Shown: positions 7,535 through 15,779 of the stretch, in pieces
Layout of the letters: each line of letters begins with the position of its first letter
How positions within the stretch are numbered: position 1 is the stretch's first letter
Notes under the pieces: generated by a model
Database searches by the model: none
What the model saw: only the letters and a program-made list of their open reading frames with translations
What the model was told of the DNA's origin: nothing
Position numbers and translations under genes: made by a program
Origin: JBHENW01 sp046261875
GTDB taxonomy: Bacteria; Acidobacteriota; Thermoanaerobaculia; UBA5066; Gp7-AA6
DNA length: 21,355 nucleotides
Assembly (NCBI GenBank): GCA_046261875.1
Contig: JBHENW010000115.1
Span: 1-21,355 of the forward strand
Direction of reading: 5' to 3'

Positions 7535-8002
7535 TTGACGGATTCCCAGGACACCACTCAGAGCAGCTCGACGTCATCGGGCGGGACGACCGCGAAGCGG
7601 AAAACGGCGCGCCGCCGGCCCGCCGCCCGGAAGAGCTCCGGCCCCAGGAAGACTGCGCGCAAGACGACGGCGCAAAAGACCGCGTCCCGCTCCCGGTCGG
7701 GGTCCCGCGCCCGCCGCACGGCGGCGCGCGCGCAGGCCGTGTCGCTCGCCGGGCTGCTCACGACCCTTCAGAAGCGCGCCTCCGGAGCAGGCTCGCGCAT
7801 CGCGGAGCTGTCCGGGGAAGGCGCCACCGCGGCGAAGAAGGCCGTCGGCACGATCACGGCGTCATCGCGCAAGACGATCCAGGGCGTCCGGCGGGAGTGG
7901 AGCCGGATGGACAACCCGAGCAAGCTCAAGTTCGTCGCCGCGCTGCTCGGGACCCTGGCCGCCGCTTCCGGATCGGTCGTCGCCGCCCGGCGCCGGAAGT
8001 AA
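7535..8002 (+). CDS. Small, very basic Lys/Arg/Ala/Ser/Thr-rich protein with C-terminal hydrophobic segment
   Basis: Not assigned to any family. TTG 7535 has a perfect Shine-Dalgarno; the product is 155 residues. Residues 1-20 are Ser/Thr-rich and polar. Residues 20-66 are a low-complexity basic tract (KRKTARRRPAARKSS, then RKTARKTTAQKTASRSRS) like histone H1 tails. Residues 67-125 look like an amphipathic helix region, LAGLLTTLQKRASGAGSRIAEL onward. Residues 131-151 are hydrophobic (FVAALLGTLAAASGSVVAA), ending in ARRRK. The composition suggests nucleic-acid or polyanion binding, and the last segment suggests membrane attachment. Neither is shown. GC-rich DNA can create such low-complexity frames by chance, but the strong ribosome site, the tight spacing after the peptidase gene and the hydrophobic end argue for a real gene. 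Confidence 0.7.
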   Translation: MTDSQDTTQSSSTSSGGTTAKRKTARRRPAARKSSGPRKTARKTTAQKTASRSRSGSRARRTAARAQAVSLAGLLTTLQKRASGAGSRIAELSGEGATAAKKAVGTITASSRKTIQGVRREWSRMDNPSKLKFVAALLGTLAAASGSVVAARRRK

Positions 8003-8015
8003 GCCGGCGGAGCTC

Positions 8016-8031
8016 CCGGCGGGATCGCCGG
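8016..8031 (+). other. GC hairpin between the basic protein and PIG-L genes
   Basis: CCGGCG and CGCCGG form a perfect 6-bp stem around a GGAT loop, 13 nt after the basic-protein stop. No T-tract follows, so it is a poor intrinsic terminator. It may be an attenuator, an mRNA-stability element or chance in GC-rich DNA. No clear Shine-Dalgarno is seen in the 52-bp gap before ATG 8055. Confidence 0.3.
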
Positions 8032-8054
8032 ATAGACTGATCGGCCACCGCCCG

Positions 8055-10679
8055 ATGAAGAGATCTTTCGCCGTGACGATCCTCGTGGCCGCGGCGGCGA
8101 TCTTGGCCGCGGGGCTGGCCGGCGCTCCCGGGCCGCCGCCGCGCGCTTCGGCCGGCCGAGCGCTCGTCCCCCCCTCGACGGGCGGCCTCGTCCAGCTGGA
8201 CACGCAGCTGCGCAAGCTCGCGACGAACCGGCGCCTCCTGATGATCGGGGCGCACCCGGACGACGAGAACACGGCGCTGCTGACTCTCGTCTCGCGGCAC
8301 ATGGGAGGCGAAGCGGCCTACCTGTCGCTGTCCCGCGGGGAGGGGGGCCAGAACCTGATCGGCGAAGAGCTCGGCGTCGGGCTCGGACTGATCCGCTCCC
8401 AGGAGCTCGTTGCCGCCCGGCAGCTCGACGGCGGCCGGCAGTTCTTCACGCGCGCGTACGACTTCGGCTACACGCGTTCCCTCGAGGAGGCGCTGAAGCG
8501 CTGGCCGCGGGAAGTTCTGCTGGAAGATGTCGTCCGGGTCATCCGGAGATTCCGCCCGCAGGTGATCTATTCGGTCTTCACCGGCACGCGCCGCGACGGC
8601 CACGGCCAGCATCAGGCCTCCGGGATCATCGCGGCCGAGGCCTTCCGCCTGGCGGGCGATGCATCGTTTCTTCCGGCGCTCGCCCGGGAAGGCCTGGCCC
8701 CCTGGCAGCCGAAGTCCCTGTACACGTCCGACTGGTTCGAGGAGGAAGGGCATCCGCGCGTTGCGCTTCCGACGGGCGACGTCGAGCCCCTGACCGGCCG
8801 CTCATATCACCAGATCGCCATGGCCAGCCGCAGCCTCCACCGCTCGCAGGACATGGGGCGCCTGCAGGATCCCGGACCCAACCAGACCGGCGCCGTCTGG
8901 ATCGCGGGCACCGGGGGCAACGCGGCGGGGGACCTTTTCGGCGGAATGGACACGCGGCTGCGCGCGATCGCCTCCGGCCTCCCGACTGCAGCGCGGGGGG
9001 CGGCCGAAGTGAGGCTGGACCGCGTTCAGGCGCTCGCGGAGTCCGCCCGACGGAAAGCTTCGGCCACGCGCCTCACCGAAAGCGTCGCGCCCCTCGAGTC
9101 CATCCTCGCGGAGCTGCGGGCCGCCCGGGAAAGCTTTCCCGAGGACGACCCGTCTCTCCCGATCCTCGACGAGAAGATCGTGGCGGCGCAGGAAGCCCTC
9201 GCTGCCGCTGCCGCCGTCTCTCTCGATGCGACCGCCTCGTGCGAAGCGGTCGCCCCGGGCGAGAGCGTCGAGGTGTCGGTGCGCGTCTGGAACGCCGGAA
9301 ATCGGAGCGTCTCCGTGGAGTCCCTGGATTGGATCGGCGCGGAAGGCTGGCAGGCGACGGGATCGGCGGAGCGCGGAGCGATCGAGGCGGGAAAGCTTCG
9401 GGAGTGGAAGCTCACCGCCGCGCCCCCCGGGGACGCTCCGCCAAGCCTGCCCTACTTCCTTCGGGCGCCCCTTTCCGGGGCCATCTACGACTGGAGCGCC
9501 GTGTCCCCGGAAGTCCGGGGCCAGCCCTTCCAGCCGGCGCCGCTGACGGCCGTCGCGCGGCTGCGGGTCGGCCGCACGGCGATCGAGCTTGCCCGGGACG
9601 TCGTGTACCGCTATCGCGACCAGGCCATCGGAGAGATCCGCCGTCCCCTGCGGACCGCTCCCTCCGTCGAAGTGGACGTCGAGCCGGACCTCCTCGTCTG
9701 GCCGATCGGACGCCGCTCGCACACCCTCGAGCTCGCCGTGCGCTCCAACTCGGTCCGCCCCGTGGAGGGACGTCTCGAGGTGACCGCGCCGGCGGGCTGG
9801 ACGGCGACAAACGGCATCGCGTTCCGGCTGGAGAAGCCGGGCGACCGGCGCACGGTCGAGGTGGCCCTGCGGGCGCCGGACCGCTTGGCGCCGGGACGAG
9901 TGCCCCTCCGCGCCGCGGCGCGCCTCGCGTCGGGCGAGCGCCATGCGCTCGGGGTCCACGTGCTCGATTACCCGCACATCCCGCCGACGCCTCAGCCGCG
10001 CGAGGCTGCCGTCGAGATCTCCGCGGCGGAGATCCGGCTGTCCGCCGCACGAGCCATCGGCTACGTCCGCGGCGCCTCCGACCGTGTCCCGGAGTACCTG
10101 AGTCCCGTCGGCGTTCCGCTGGAGATCCTTTCGGCCCGGACGCTCGAAGCGGGCGACCTTTCGCGCTTCGACGCCATCGTCATCGGGAGCCGGGCCTACG
10201 AGACCGATCCCGCGCTCGCGCGGGCCAATCCGCGCCTGCTCGACTACGCGAGGAACGGCGGCCTGCTCATCGTGCAGTACCAGCAATACGCGTTCCTGGA
10301 AGGCGGCTTCGCGCCGTACGCCATCGAGATCGGCCGTCCGCACGACCGGATCACCGACGAGGGCTCTCCCGTCGTCGTCCTCGACCCGCGGCATCCGATC
10401 TTCCGGGGACCCAACGCGATCCAGGCCCAGGACTGGGACGGCTGGGTGCAGGAGCGGGGGCTCTATTTCGCGAAGAGCTGGGACCCCGCGTACACGCCGC
10501 TGCTCGCCATGTCCGACCCCGGAATGCCCGAGCAGCGCGGGGGGCTCCTCGTCGCCCCGCTCGGCAAGGGACGCTACGTGTACACGGGCCTCGCTTTCTT
10601 CCGGCAGCTCCCGGCCGGAGTCCCCGGGGCCTACCGGCTTTTCGCGAACCTCCTGGCGTGGAAAGCCGGTGCGCGCTAG
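8055..10679 (+). CDS. Exported PIG-L family deacetylase with C-terminal NEW3-like and amidotransferase-like domains
   Basis: Predicted zinc-dependent N-deacetylase (LmbE/PIG-L fold) acting outside the cytoplasm, probably on an N-acylated sugar or conjugate. The ATG at 8055 begins a signal peptide (MKRSFAVTILVAAAAILAAG). The PIG-L domain covers about residues 55-310: AHPDDE with H67, D69 and D70, the segment SLSRGEGGQN, and HGQHQASG with H183 and H186. By homology H67, D70 and H186 bind zinc and D69 is the base. Residues about 390-480 and 560-640 look like beta-sandwich NEW3/CARDB-type modules (VSVRVWNAGNRSVSVE; WTATNGIAFRLEKPGDRRTVEV). Residues about 670-874 resemble a ThuA or class I glutamine-amidotransferase fold (FDAIVIGSRAYETDP, GGLLIVQYQQY, GKGRYVYTGLAFFRQLPAG) without an obvious catalytic Cys. 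The 874-residue length is several times that of a bare PIG-L enzyme. Its stop overlaps the next gene by 11 bp. Confidence 0.87.
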   Translation: MKRSFAVTILVAAAAILAAGLAGAPGPPPRASAGRALVPPSTGGLVQLDTQLRKLATNRRLLMIGAHPDDENTALLTLVSRHMGGEAAYLSLSRGEGGQNLIGEELGVGLGLIRSQELVAARQLDGGRQFFTRAYDFGYTRSLEEALKRWPREVLLEDVVRVIRRFRPQVIYSVFTGTRRDGHGQHQASGIIAAEAFRLAGDASFLPALAREGLAPWQPKSLYTSDWFEEEGHPRVALPTGDVEPLTGRSYHQIAMASRSLHRSQDMGRLQDPGPNQTGAVWIAGTGGNAAGDLFGGMDTRLRAIASGLPTAARGAAEVRLDRVQALAESARRKASATRLTESVAPLESILAELRAARESFPEDDPSLPILDEKIVAAQEALAAAAAVSLDATASCEAVAPGESVEVSVRVWNAGNRSVSVESLDWIGAEGWQATGSAERGAIEAGKLREWKLTAAPPGDAPPSLPYFLRAPLSGAIYDWSAVSPEVRGQPFQPAPLTAVARLRVGRTAIELARDVVYRYRDQAIGEIRRPLRTAPSVEVDVEPDLLVWPIGRRSHTLELAVRSNSVRPVEGRLEVTAPAGWTATNGIAFRLEKPGDRRTVEVALRAPDRLAPGRVPLRAAARLASGERHALGVHVLDYPHIPPTPQPREAAVEISAAEIRLSAARAIGYVRGASDRVPEYLSPVGVPLEILSARTLEAGDLSRFDAIVIGSRAYETDPALARANPRLLDYARNGGLLIVQYQQYAFLEGGFAPYAIEIGRPHDRITDEGSPVVVLDPRHPIFRGPNAIQAQDWDGWVQERGLYFAKSWDPAYTPLLAMSDPGMPEQRGGLLVAPLGKGRYVYTGLAFFRQLPAGVPGAYRLFANLLAWKAGAR

Positions 10680-11703
10680 ACGGCTGATCCTCGCCGCCCT
10701 CGCGCTGGGCGCCGCGGCCGCTTGCGGCCGCGACGCGCGCACCCCGGTGCTCCTCTATTCGCCGCACGGCCGGGACCTGCTCACGCTCGTCGAAAAGACG
10801 TACGAGCGGGCCCATCCGGACGTGGACGTGCGCTGGCTCGACATGGGATCCCAGGAGGTCTACGACCGGCTCCGGGCCGAGAAAGCGAACCCGCAGGCGG
10901 ACGTCTGGTACGGAGGGCCGGCGGAGATCTTCGCGCGCGGCGCGGCGGACGGCCTGCTCGCCCCGTACCGGCCGAGCTGGGCGGGCGCGCTGCCGCCGGA
11001 AAGCCGCCACGAGCGGGACCTCTCGTTCGGCATCTACCGGACACCGGCGATGATCGTCTACAACTCGGCCGCCGTTCCCGTGCAGGACGCCCCCCGGGAA
11101 TGGGACGACATGCTCCTCCCGCGCTGGAAGGGGAAGGTGCTCATCCGCGAGCCGCTCGCCTCCGGCACGATGCGGGCGATCTTCGGGATGGTCCTCGCCC
11201 GGTCGGTCGCGGAGACCGGCTCCCCCGAACGAGGGTTCGACTGGCTCCGCCGCCTCGACGCCCAGACGAAGGAATACGTCGTCAACGGCACGCTGCTGAT
11301 GGAGAAGATCGCGCGCCGCGAGGGGCTCATCACCCTCTGGGACCTTCCGGACGTTCTGCTGGAAGTCGCCGCGGGGGCGCCGCTCGCTTACGTCTTCCCC
11401 CCGAGCGGGTCTCCCGTGATCGACGACGCGGTGGCGCTCGTGCGGGGCGCCCGGCACCCCGAGGCGGCGAAGGCGCTGATCGAGTGGCTCGGCAGCGTCG
11501 AAGCGCAGCGCCTCGCGGCGCAGACCGCGTACCGGCTGCCGGCGCGGACCGACTTGCCGGACGCCGAGCTGCCGGAATGGGCGCGCGGGGTCCTCCGGGA
11601 CCTCGTCCCGGCGCGCGTCGACTGGAAGCTCGCCCGCGAGATGGGCCCGAAGTGGATGTTCCTGTGGGACCGGGAGATTCGGGGGAAAGGTTCGCCGCGG
11701 TGA
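10669..11703 (+). CDS. ABC importer substrate-binding lipoprotein (family 1, Fe3+/phosphonate-type fold)
   Basis: Extracytoplasmic binding protein of an ABC importer, 344 residues. GTG 10669 lies inside the end of the PIG-L gene and starts a lipoprotein signal (LILAALALGAAAAC, lipid Cys 19). The fold is a type 2 periplasmic binding protein: LLYSPHGRDLLTLVEKTYE at the mature N-terminus, LDMGSQEVYDRLRAEKANPQADVWYGGP, then LASGTMRAIFGMVL and the hinge region LITLWDLPDVLLEV. Homologues of this type are usually labelled ferric iron binding proteins. The paired tyrosines that hold Fe3+ in FbpA are not visible in the C-terminal half, so the substrate is left open; phosphonate, a phospho-sugar or another small anion are possible. 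The ATPase gene overlaps its stop by 4 bp. Confidence 0.87.
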   Translation: MRARRLILAALALGAAAACGRDARTPVLLYSPHGRDLLTLVEKTYERAHPDVDVRWLDMGSQEVYDRLRAEKANPQADVWYGGPAEIFARGAADGLLAPYRPSWAGALPPESRHERDLSFGIYRTPAMIVYNSAAVPVQDAPREWDDMLLPRWKGKVLIREPLASGTMRAIFGMVLARSVAETGSPERGFDWLRRLDAQTKEYVVNGTLLMEKIARREGLITLWDLPDVLLEVAAGAPLAYVFPPSGSPVIDDAVALVRGARHPEAAKALIEWLGSVEAQRLAAQTAYRLPARTDLPDAELPEWARGVLRDLVPARVDWKLAREMGPKWMFLWDREIRGKGSPR

Positions 11704-12788
11704 AGCCCGCGCCCGCGGAGGAATTTCTCCTCCTCGAGGAGCTGGAGAAGAGCTTCGGAGCGACATCCGTTCTGCGGCGGTTCTCCCTCGCCGTGCGGGA
11801 GGGGGAGATCGTGGCGCTCCTCGGCCCTTCCGGCAGCGGGAAGACGACCGTGCTGCGGCTCGTCGCCGGCTTCGAGACGCCGGACCGCGGACGGATCGTG
11901 GTCGCCGGCGAGGACCGCACGTCCGTTCCCCCCGAGCGGCGGCGGGTCGGGATGGTCTTCCAGCACTACGCGCTCTTTCCCCACATGACCGTCGGCGAGA
12001 ACGTCGGGTTCGGCCTCGAGACGCGCAAGGTCGCGGCGCCGGAGCGACGCCGGCGCGTGGCCGAGTCCCTCGCGGCCGTGGACCTCCCTGGCTTCGAGGA
12101 TCGGAAGGTCGCCGAGCTCTCCGGCGGCCAGCAGCAGCGCGTCGCGCTGGCGCGCGCCCTCGCCCCGCGGCCCGAGGTCCTGCTGCTCGACGAGCCGCTC
12201 TCCAACCTCGACCCGACCCTGCGTGAGAAGACGCGCCGCGAGCTGAAAGCGACGATCCGGCGCGCCGGCATCACGACCCTCTTCGTGACGCACGAACAGG
12301 AGGAAGCCTTCGACCTCGGGGGGCGCGTCGCGGTCCTCCGGGGCGGGCGGCTGGAGCAGGTGGGCCTGCCCGAAGAGCTCTACGAAGCGCCGCGCACCCG
12401 CTTCGTCGCGACCTTCGTCGGCCGCGCGAGCGTGCTGCCGGCCACCTGGAACGCGCTCGGCTCCTCGACCGGCCGCATCCGGCTCGCCGAAGGCGTCGAG
12501 TGGCCTGCGGTGGCGCCCGACCCGGTCCCCTCGGGACGGGAGGTGGAAGCCGTGATCCGCCCCGAAGCGCTCGGGATCTCTCGGGAGACGGGCAACGCCT
12601 CGATCGCCGCGGACGTCGTCGAGCGCCGCTACGCGGGCATCACGGCGTATCTCACGCTGCGGCTGGCGTCGGGGCGCGAGGTGGAGGCCATGGCCCCCCC
12701 CGGCTCCTTCTCGTCGGGAGAACGGGTCTTCGTCTCCCTGGCGGCCGGCGGGCCGCCTCCCCGGGTCTTCGCTCGAGAATCGGCGTGA
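11700..12788 (+). CDS. ABC importer ATP-binding protein with C-terminal TOBE domain
   Basis: Cytoplasmic ATPase that powers the adjacent importer, 362 residues. Walker A is GPSGSGKT (42-49). The Q-loop region is VFQHYALFPHMTVGENVGFG, the signature LSGGQQQRV begins at 140, Walker B is LLLDEPLSNLD (D164, E165) and the switch His is H198 in VTHEQEEA. Residues about 280-360 form the TOBE-type regulatory domain (EAVIRPEALGISRE). The length and domain order are those of the CUT1/PotA/FbpC group, here closest to Fe3+/spermidine/phosphonate importers. The start, GTG 11700, is chosen because it overlaps the binding protein's TGA as GTGA, which points to translational coupling. The open frame runs on upstream but with no homology. 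Confidence 0.93.
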   Translation: MKPAPAEEFLLLEELEKSFGATSVLRRFSLAVREGEIVALLGPSGSGKTTVLRLVAGFETPDRGRIVVAGEDRTSVPPERRRVGMVFQHYALFPHMTVGENVGFGLETRKVAAPERRRRVAESLAAVDLPGFEDRKVAELSGGQQQRVALARALAPRPEVLLLDEPLSNLDPTLREKTRRELKATIRRAGITTLFVTHEQEEAFDLGGRVAVLRGGRLEQVGLPEELYEAPRTRFVATFVGRASVLPATWNALGSSTGRIRLAEGVEWPAVAPDPVPSGREVEAVIRPEALGISRETGNASIAADVVERRYAGITAYLTLRLASGREVEAMAPPGSFSSGERVFVSLAAGGPPPRVFARESA

Positions 12789-14434
12789 GCCGGCGGCGTC
12801 CGGATCGGGCCGGGCTCCCGCTCACGTTGCTCCTCGTCTGGCTCGTCTGCTATCCGCTCGTCCTGACGCTCGCCGAGGCGCTCGGGGCGCCCGGTTTGAC
12901 CTTCTCGCACGTGCGGGAGTTCGCGCGCCGTCCGGACGAGTGGCAGGCGCTGTGGAACAGCCTCTGGATCTCGGCCGCCACGGTCGTGATCTCCGCGGCC
13001 ATCGGCATCCCGCTCGGATTCCTCTTCCAGCGTGTCGAGTTTCCGGGACGCCGGCTGCTCTCCGCGCTCGTCGCGCTGCCCGTCGTCCTGCCTCCGCTCG
13101 TCGGCGTCGTCGCGTTCCTCTTCCTCTACGGCGAGAGCGGCTTCCTCGCGCGGGGGGTCCAGGCGGTCACCGGCTCGCCGCGTCCGCCCTGGAGCCTCAC
13201 CGGCCCCGGCGCCATCCTGCTCGTCCACGGCTATTCCATGTACGTGTACTTCTACCTCTTCACGCGCGCGGGCCTCGCACGCCTCGACGCCGCCTACCTG
13301 GAAGCCGCGGCCAGCCTCGGCTCCCGGGGATTGCGCACGACGACCCGGATCGCCCTGCCGCTGCTCTCGCCGGCGCTGACCGGCGCGGCCCTTCTGACGT
13401 TCATGACCTCGCTTGCTTCGTTCTCCGCGCCGTACATCTTCGGCGGGAATTTCCGGGTCATGACGACGCGGATCGTCGCTTCGCGCTTGAACGGCGACAT
13501 CGAATTGTCCATGGTGGAGAGCCTCGCGCTGGCCGTCGTGGCGCTGTTCGGTCTCTTTCTGATGCAGCGCACCGGCGCGACGCGCGACGTCGCCGGAGCG
13601 GTGCGCGGCCTGGCTCCCGCGCGCCGGTCCATCGGGCGCCCGGGGGTCGTCGTCACGATTTTCGCTTCCCTGATGGCGCTCTTCCTCCTTCTCCCGCACG
13701 CGACGCTGCTCCTCATCTCGTTCGTTCCGCGCGGCACCTGGACCGCGGAGGCCCTTCCGCCCGTGCTTGCCTTCAGCAACTACGCCGCGCTCGCTTCGCA
13801 ACCGGAGCGTCTCCGGCCGATCGTGAACTCCCTCTGGATGGCCTCGGCCGCGACGGCCGCGGCGCTCGCTCTCGGCTTCGCCGCGGCCTGGGTTTCCGTC
13901 GCGCGCCGCTCCCGCTGGCGGGGCTGGCTGGAGACCCTGATCGCGATGCCCTGGGCGCTCCCGGGCACCGTGTTCGCGGTCGCGATGGCGGCCACGTTCA
14001 GCCGCAACGCGCCGTGGGTCGGCCGGTTCCTCCTCGTCGGGACGGCCGCGATCCTTCCGCTCGCCTACCTCGTTCGCAACCTGCCGCTCACGGGCCGGGC
14101 CGCGTTCGCCGGCATGCGACAGCTCGACCCGGCCCTCGCCGAGGCCGCGGCGTCGCTCGGAGCCTCTCCCGCGCGCCGCCTCTGGCGGGTGACCGTTCCC
14201 CTGCTCCGCCCATCGCTGGCGGCGGGCGCCGCGCTGGCGTTCATCACCGCGCTCGGGGACTTCGTCGTGTCGATCCTGCTCTACACGTACGAGACCCGGC
14301 CGATCTCCATCGAGATCCTCTCTTCGCTCCGGCTCCAGGAGACGGGCGTGGCCGCGGCATACGGCGTACTCCTCGCGACGCTCTCGGGCGCCGTCTTTTT
14401 CCTCTGGGGAGGCTCGGAAGAGACCCGGACGTGA
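12785..14434 (+). CDS. ABC importer permease, fused double-domain type
   Basis: Inner-membrane channel of the importer. The 549 residues contain two binding-protein-dependent permease units in one chain, as in FbpB and ThiP, so a single copy can supply both membrane halves. About 12 hydrophobic segments are visible. EAA loops contact the ATPase in each half: EAAASLGSRGLRTTTRIALP from residue 173 and EAAASLGASPARRLWRVTVP from residue 453. The near-identical loops show the internal duplication. GTG 12785 overlaps the ATPase stop as GTGA. It is the last gene of the plus-strand run; the next gene is convergent, with only 7 bp between stops, so no dedicated terminator fits. Confidence 0.92.
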   Translation: MSRRRPDRAGLPLTLLLVWLVCYPLVLTLAEALGAPGLTFSHVREFARRPDEWQALWNSLWISAATVVISAAIGIPLGFLFQRVEFPGRRLLSALVALPVVLPPLVGVVAFLFLYGESGFLARGVQAVTGSPRPPWSLTGPGAILLVHGYSMYVYFYLFTRAGLARLDAAYLEAAASLGSRGLRTTTRIALPLLSPALTGAALLTFMTSLASFSAPYIFGGNFRVMTTRIVASRLNGDIELSMVESLALAVVALFGLFLMQRTGATRDVAGAVRGLAPARRSIGRPGVVVTIFASLMALFLLLPHATLLLISFVPRGTWTAEALPPVLAFSNYAALASQPERLRPIVNSLWMASAATAAALALGFAAAWVSVARRSRWRGWLETLIAMPWALPGTVFAVAMAATFSRNAPWVGRFLLVGTAAILPLAYLVRNLPLTGRAAFAGMRQLDPALAEAAASLGASPARRLWRVTVPLLRPSLAAGAALAFITALGDFVVSILLYTYETRPISIEILSSLRLQETGVAAAYGVLLATLSGAVFFLWGGSEETRT

Positions 14435-14441
14435 ACTCGAG

Positions 14442-15731
14442 TCAGGGACGCAGAATCGTACGGGGGGTGCGCACGGGACGCGGGGCGAGGATGATCCCGC
14501 GCAGCGGCGTCGGCGTCGCGGTGACGCGATTCGGGTTGACGGCCCGCAGCAGGGAGCCGGACTCCGTCCCGAGGTAGAGCTCTCCCGCCGCGTCCTCGCC
14601 GAAGGTCGTCAGCAGCCGTACGACCGGCGTGATCGGCTGGCCGCCGGCGAACATCTGGCCCGTGCAGTAGTCGCCGTACACGTAGAAGCCGTAGAGGTCG
14701 GGGATCTCGGATCCCCGATAGACGTAGCCGCCGGTGATCGAGCACTCGCCCGTATCGTGCCGGTATTCGTAGATCGGCGCCGTGAAGTCGGGCGATTCGC
14801 ACGGTAACGCCGCGAAACACGCTCCCGAGTTGTTCGTGCAGAGCGTGCCTTCCAGGAACTTCCAGCCGTAGTTCTCTCCGCCGGGGCTCGACCGGGGCTG
14901 GAAGTTCACCTCTTCGCGGGAGCCCTGGCCGACGTCGGCGATCCAGAGGTCTCCGGTGAGCCGGTCGAACGTGAACCGCCAGGGATTACGGAGGCCCCTG
15001 GCCCAGATCTCGTCGAGCGGATCGCCCCCGCCGCGGTAGGGATTGTCGGGCGGAATACCGTAGTGGGGCGACGTGTCCCCGTTCTGGTCCACGTCGATGC
15101 GCAGCATCTTGCCGAGCAGCGAGTCGTCCTTCTGGGCGACGCACGCCGGGTCGTTGGCGCCGCCGCCGTCCCCCATGCCGATGTAGAGGTAGCCGTCCGG
15201 CCCGAACTGGAGCTGTCCTCCGTTGTGGTTGGCGAACGGCTGAGGAATCGTCATCAGGACGCGGCGGCTCAGCAGATCGGCGAGGTTGGGGTTCCCGACG
15301 GAAACCTGGTAGCGAGCGATCACGGTGTCGCCCACGTTGTCGGTGTAGTTGACGAAGAAGAAACCGTTGGACGCATAGGAGGGATGGAAGGCCGCGGAAA
15401 GGAGGCCGCGCTCGCCGCAGCACGAGACCTCGGCCGAGATGTCGAGAAATGGGGAGGGGAGGACCTGGCCCCCCGCGAAGACCACGATCCGGCCCGGCTG
15501 CAGCGTCAGGAAGAGCCGGGAGTCTCCGGCGTGCACGATCGAGGTGATCGAGGTCAGGTTCGTCGCCAGGGTCTGGAGCGCGAAGTCCGGGACGGCGGCG
15601 CGCGCCCGCCTTCCCTCCGGCCGCGGCGAAGCCTCCGCGAACGGCGCCTTTCCAGCGCCCGCCAGCAACGCCCAGAGCATCGCCGCTCCGAGAACTCCGG
15701 CGGCCACGAGGCCCCCCAGGGGACGCTTCAT
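14442..15731 (-). CDS. Secreted PQQ-dependent sugar (glucose/sorbosone-type) dehydrogenase
   Basis: Six-bladed beta-propeller oxidoreductase of the soluble glucose/sorbosone dehydrogenase family, expected to oxidise sugars or related alcohols outside the cytoplasm with PQQ. ATG 15731 starts a signal peptide (hydrophobic GLVAAGVLGAAMLWALLAGAG). Family marks in order: CCGERGLLSAAFHPSY, the NHNGGQLQFGPDGYLYIGMGDGGG region with the putative catalytic H169, LRIDVDQNG, ARGLRNPWRFTFDRLTGDLW, and GGYVYRGSEIPDLYGFYVYGDYCTG. Cysteine pairs in the C-terminal third suggest disulfides, in line with export. The protein ends in a Pro/Thr-rich tail (TPTPLRG..PRPVRTPRTILRP) after the propeller, with no sorting signal recognised. 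Substrate and true cofactor are unproven. It is 48 bp downstream of the five-gene unit and may be co-transcribed. Confidence 0.9.
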   Translation of the reverse strand: MKRPLGGLVAAGVLGAAMLWALLAGAGKAPFAEASPRPEGRRARAAVPDFALQTLATNLTSITSIVHAGDSRLFLTLQPGRIVVFAGGQVLPSPFLDISAEVSCCGERGLLSAAFHPSYASNGFFFVNYTDNVGDTVIARYQVSVGNPNLADLLSRRVLMTIPQPFANHNGGQLQFGPDGYLYIGMGDGGGANDPACVAQKDDSLLGKMLRIDVDQNGDTSPHYGIPPDNPYRGGGDPLDEIWARGLRNPWRFTFDRLTGDLWIADVGQGSREEVNFQPRSSPGGENYGWKFLEGTLCTNNSGACFAALPCESPDFTAPIYEYRHDTGECSITGGYVYRGSEIPDLYGFYVYGDYCTGQMFAGGQPITPVVRLLTTFGEDAAGELYLGTESGSLLRAVNPNRVTATPTPLRGIILAPRPVRTPRTILRP

Positions 15732-15779
15732 GGAGGGACTCTACCGGAAAGAGAAACCGGGACGTGAAACGGGGGACGT

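Noticed and set aside
8802..10742. Long minus-strand open frame opposite the PIG-L gene
   Set aside because: It has no family motif, signal or ribosome site, and is dominated by Arg/Gly/Asp from high-GC codons. The plus-strand frame has a signal peptide and PIG-L motifs.
12785..14434. Internal repeat in the permease as a recent duplication
   Set aside because: The two EAA loops are alike, but the rest of the halves has diverged. Fused double permeases are a standard form in this transporter group.
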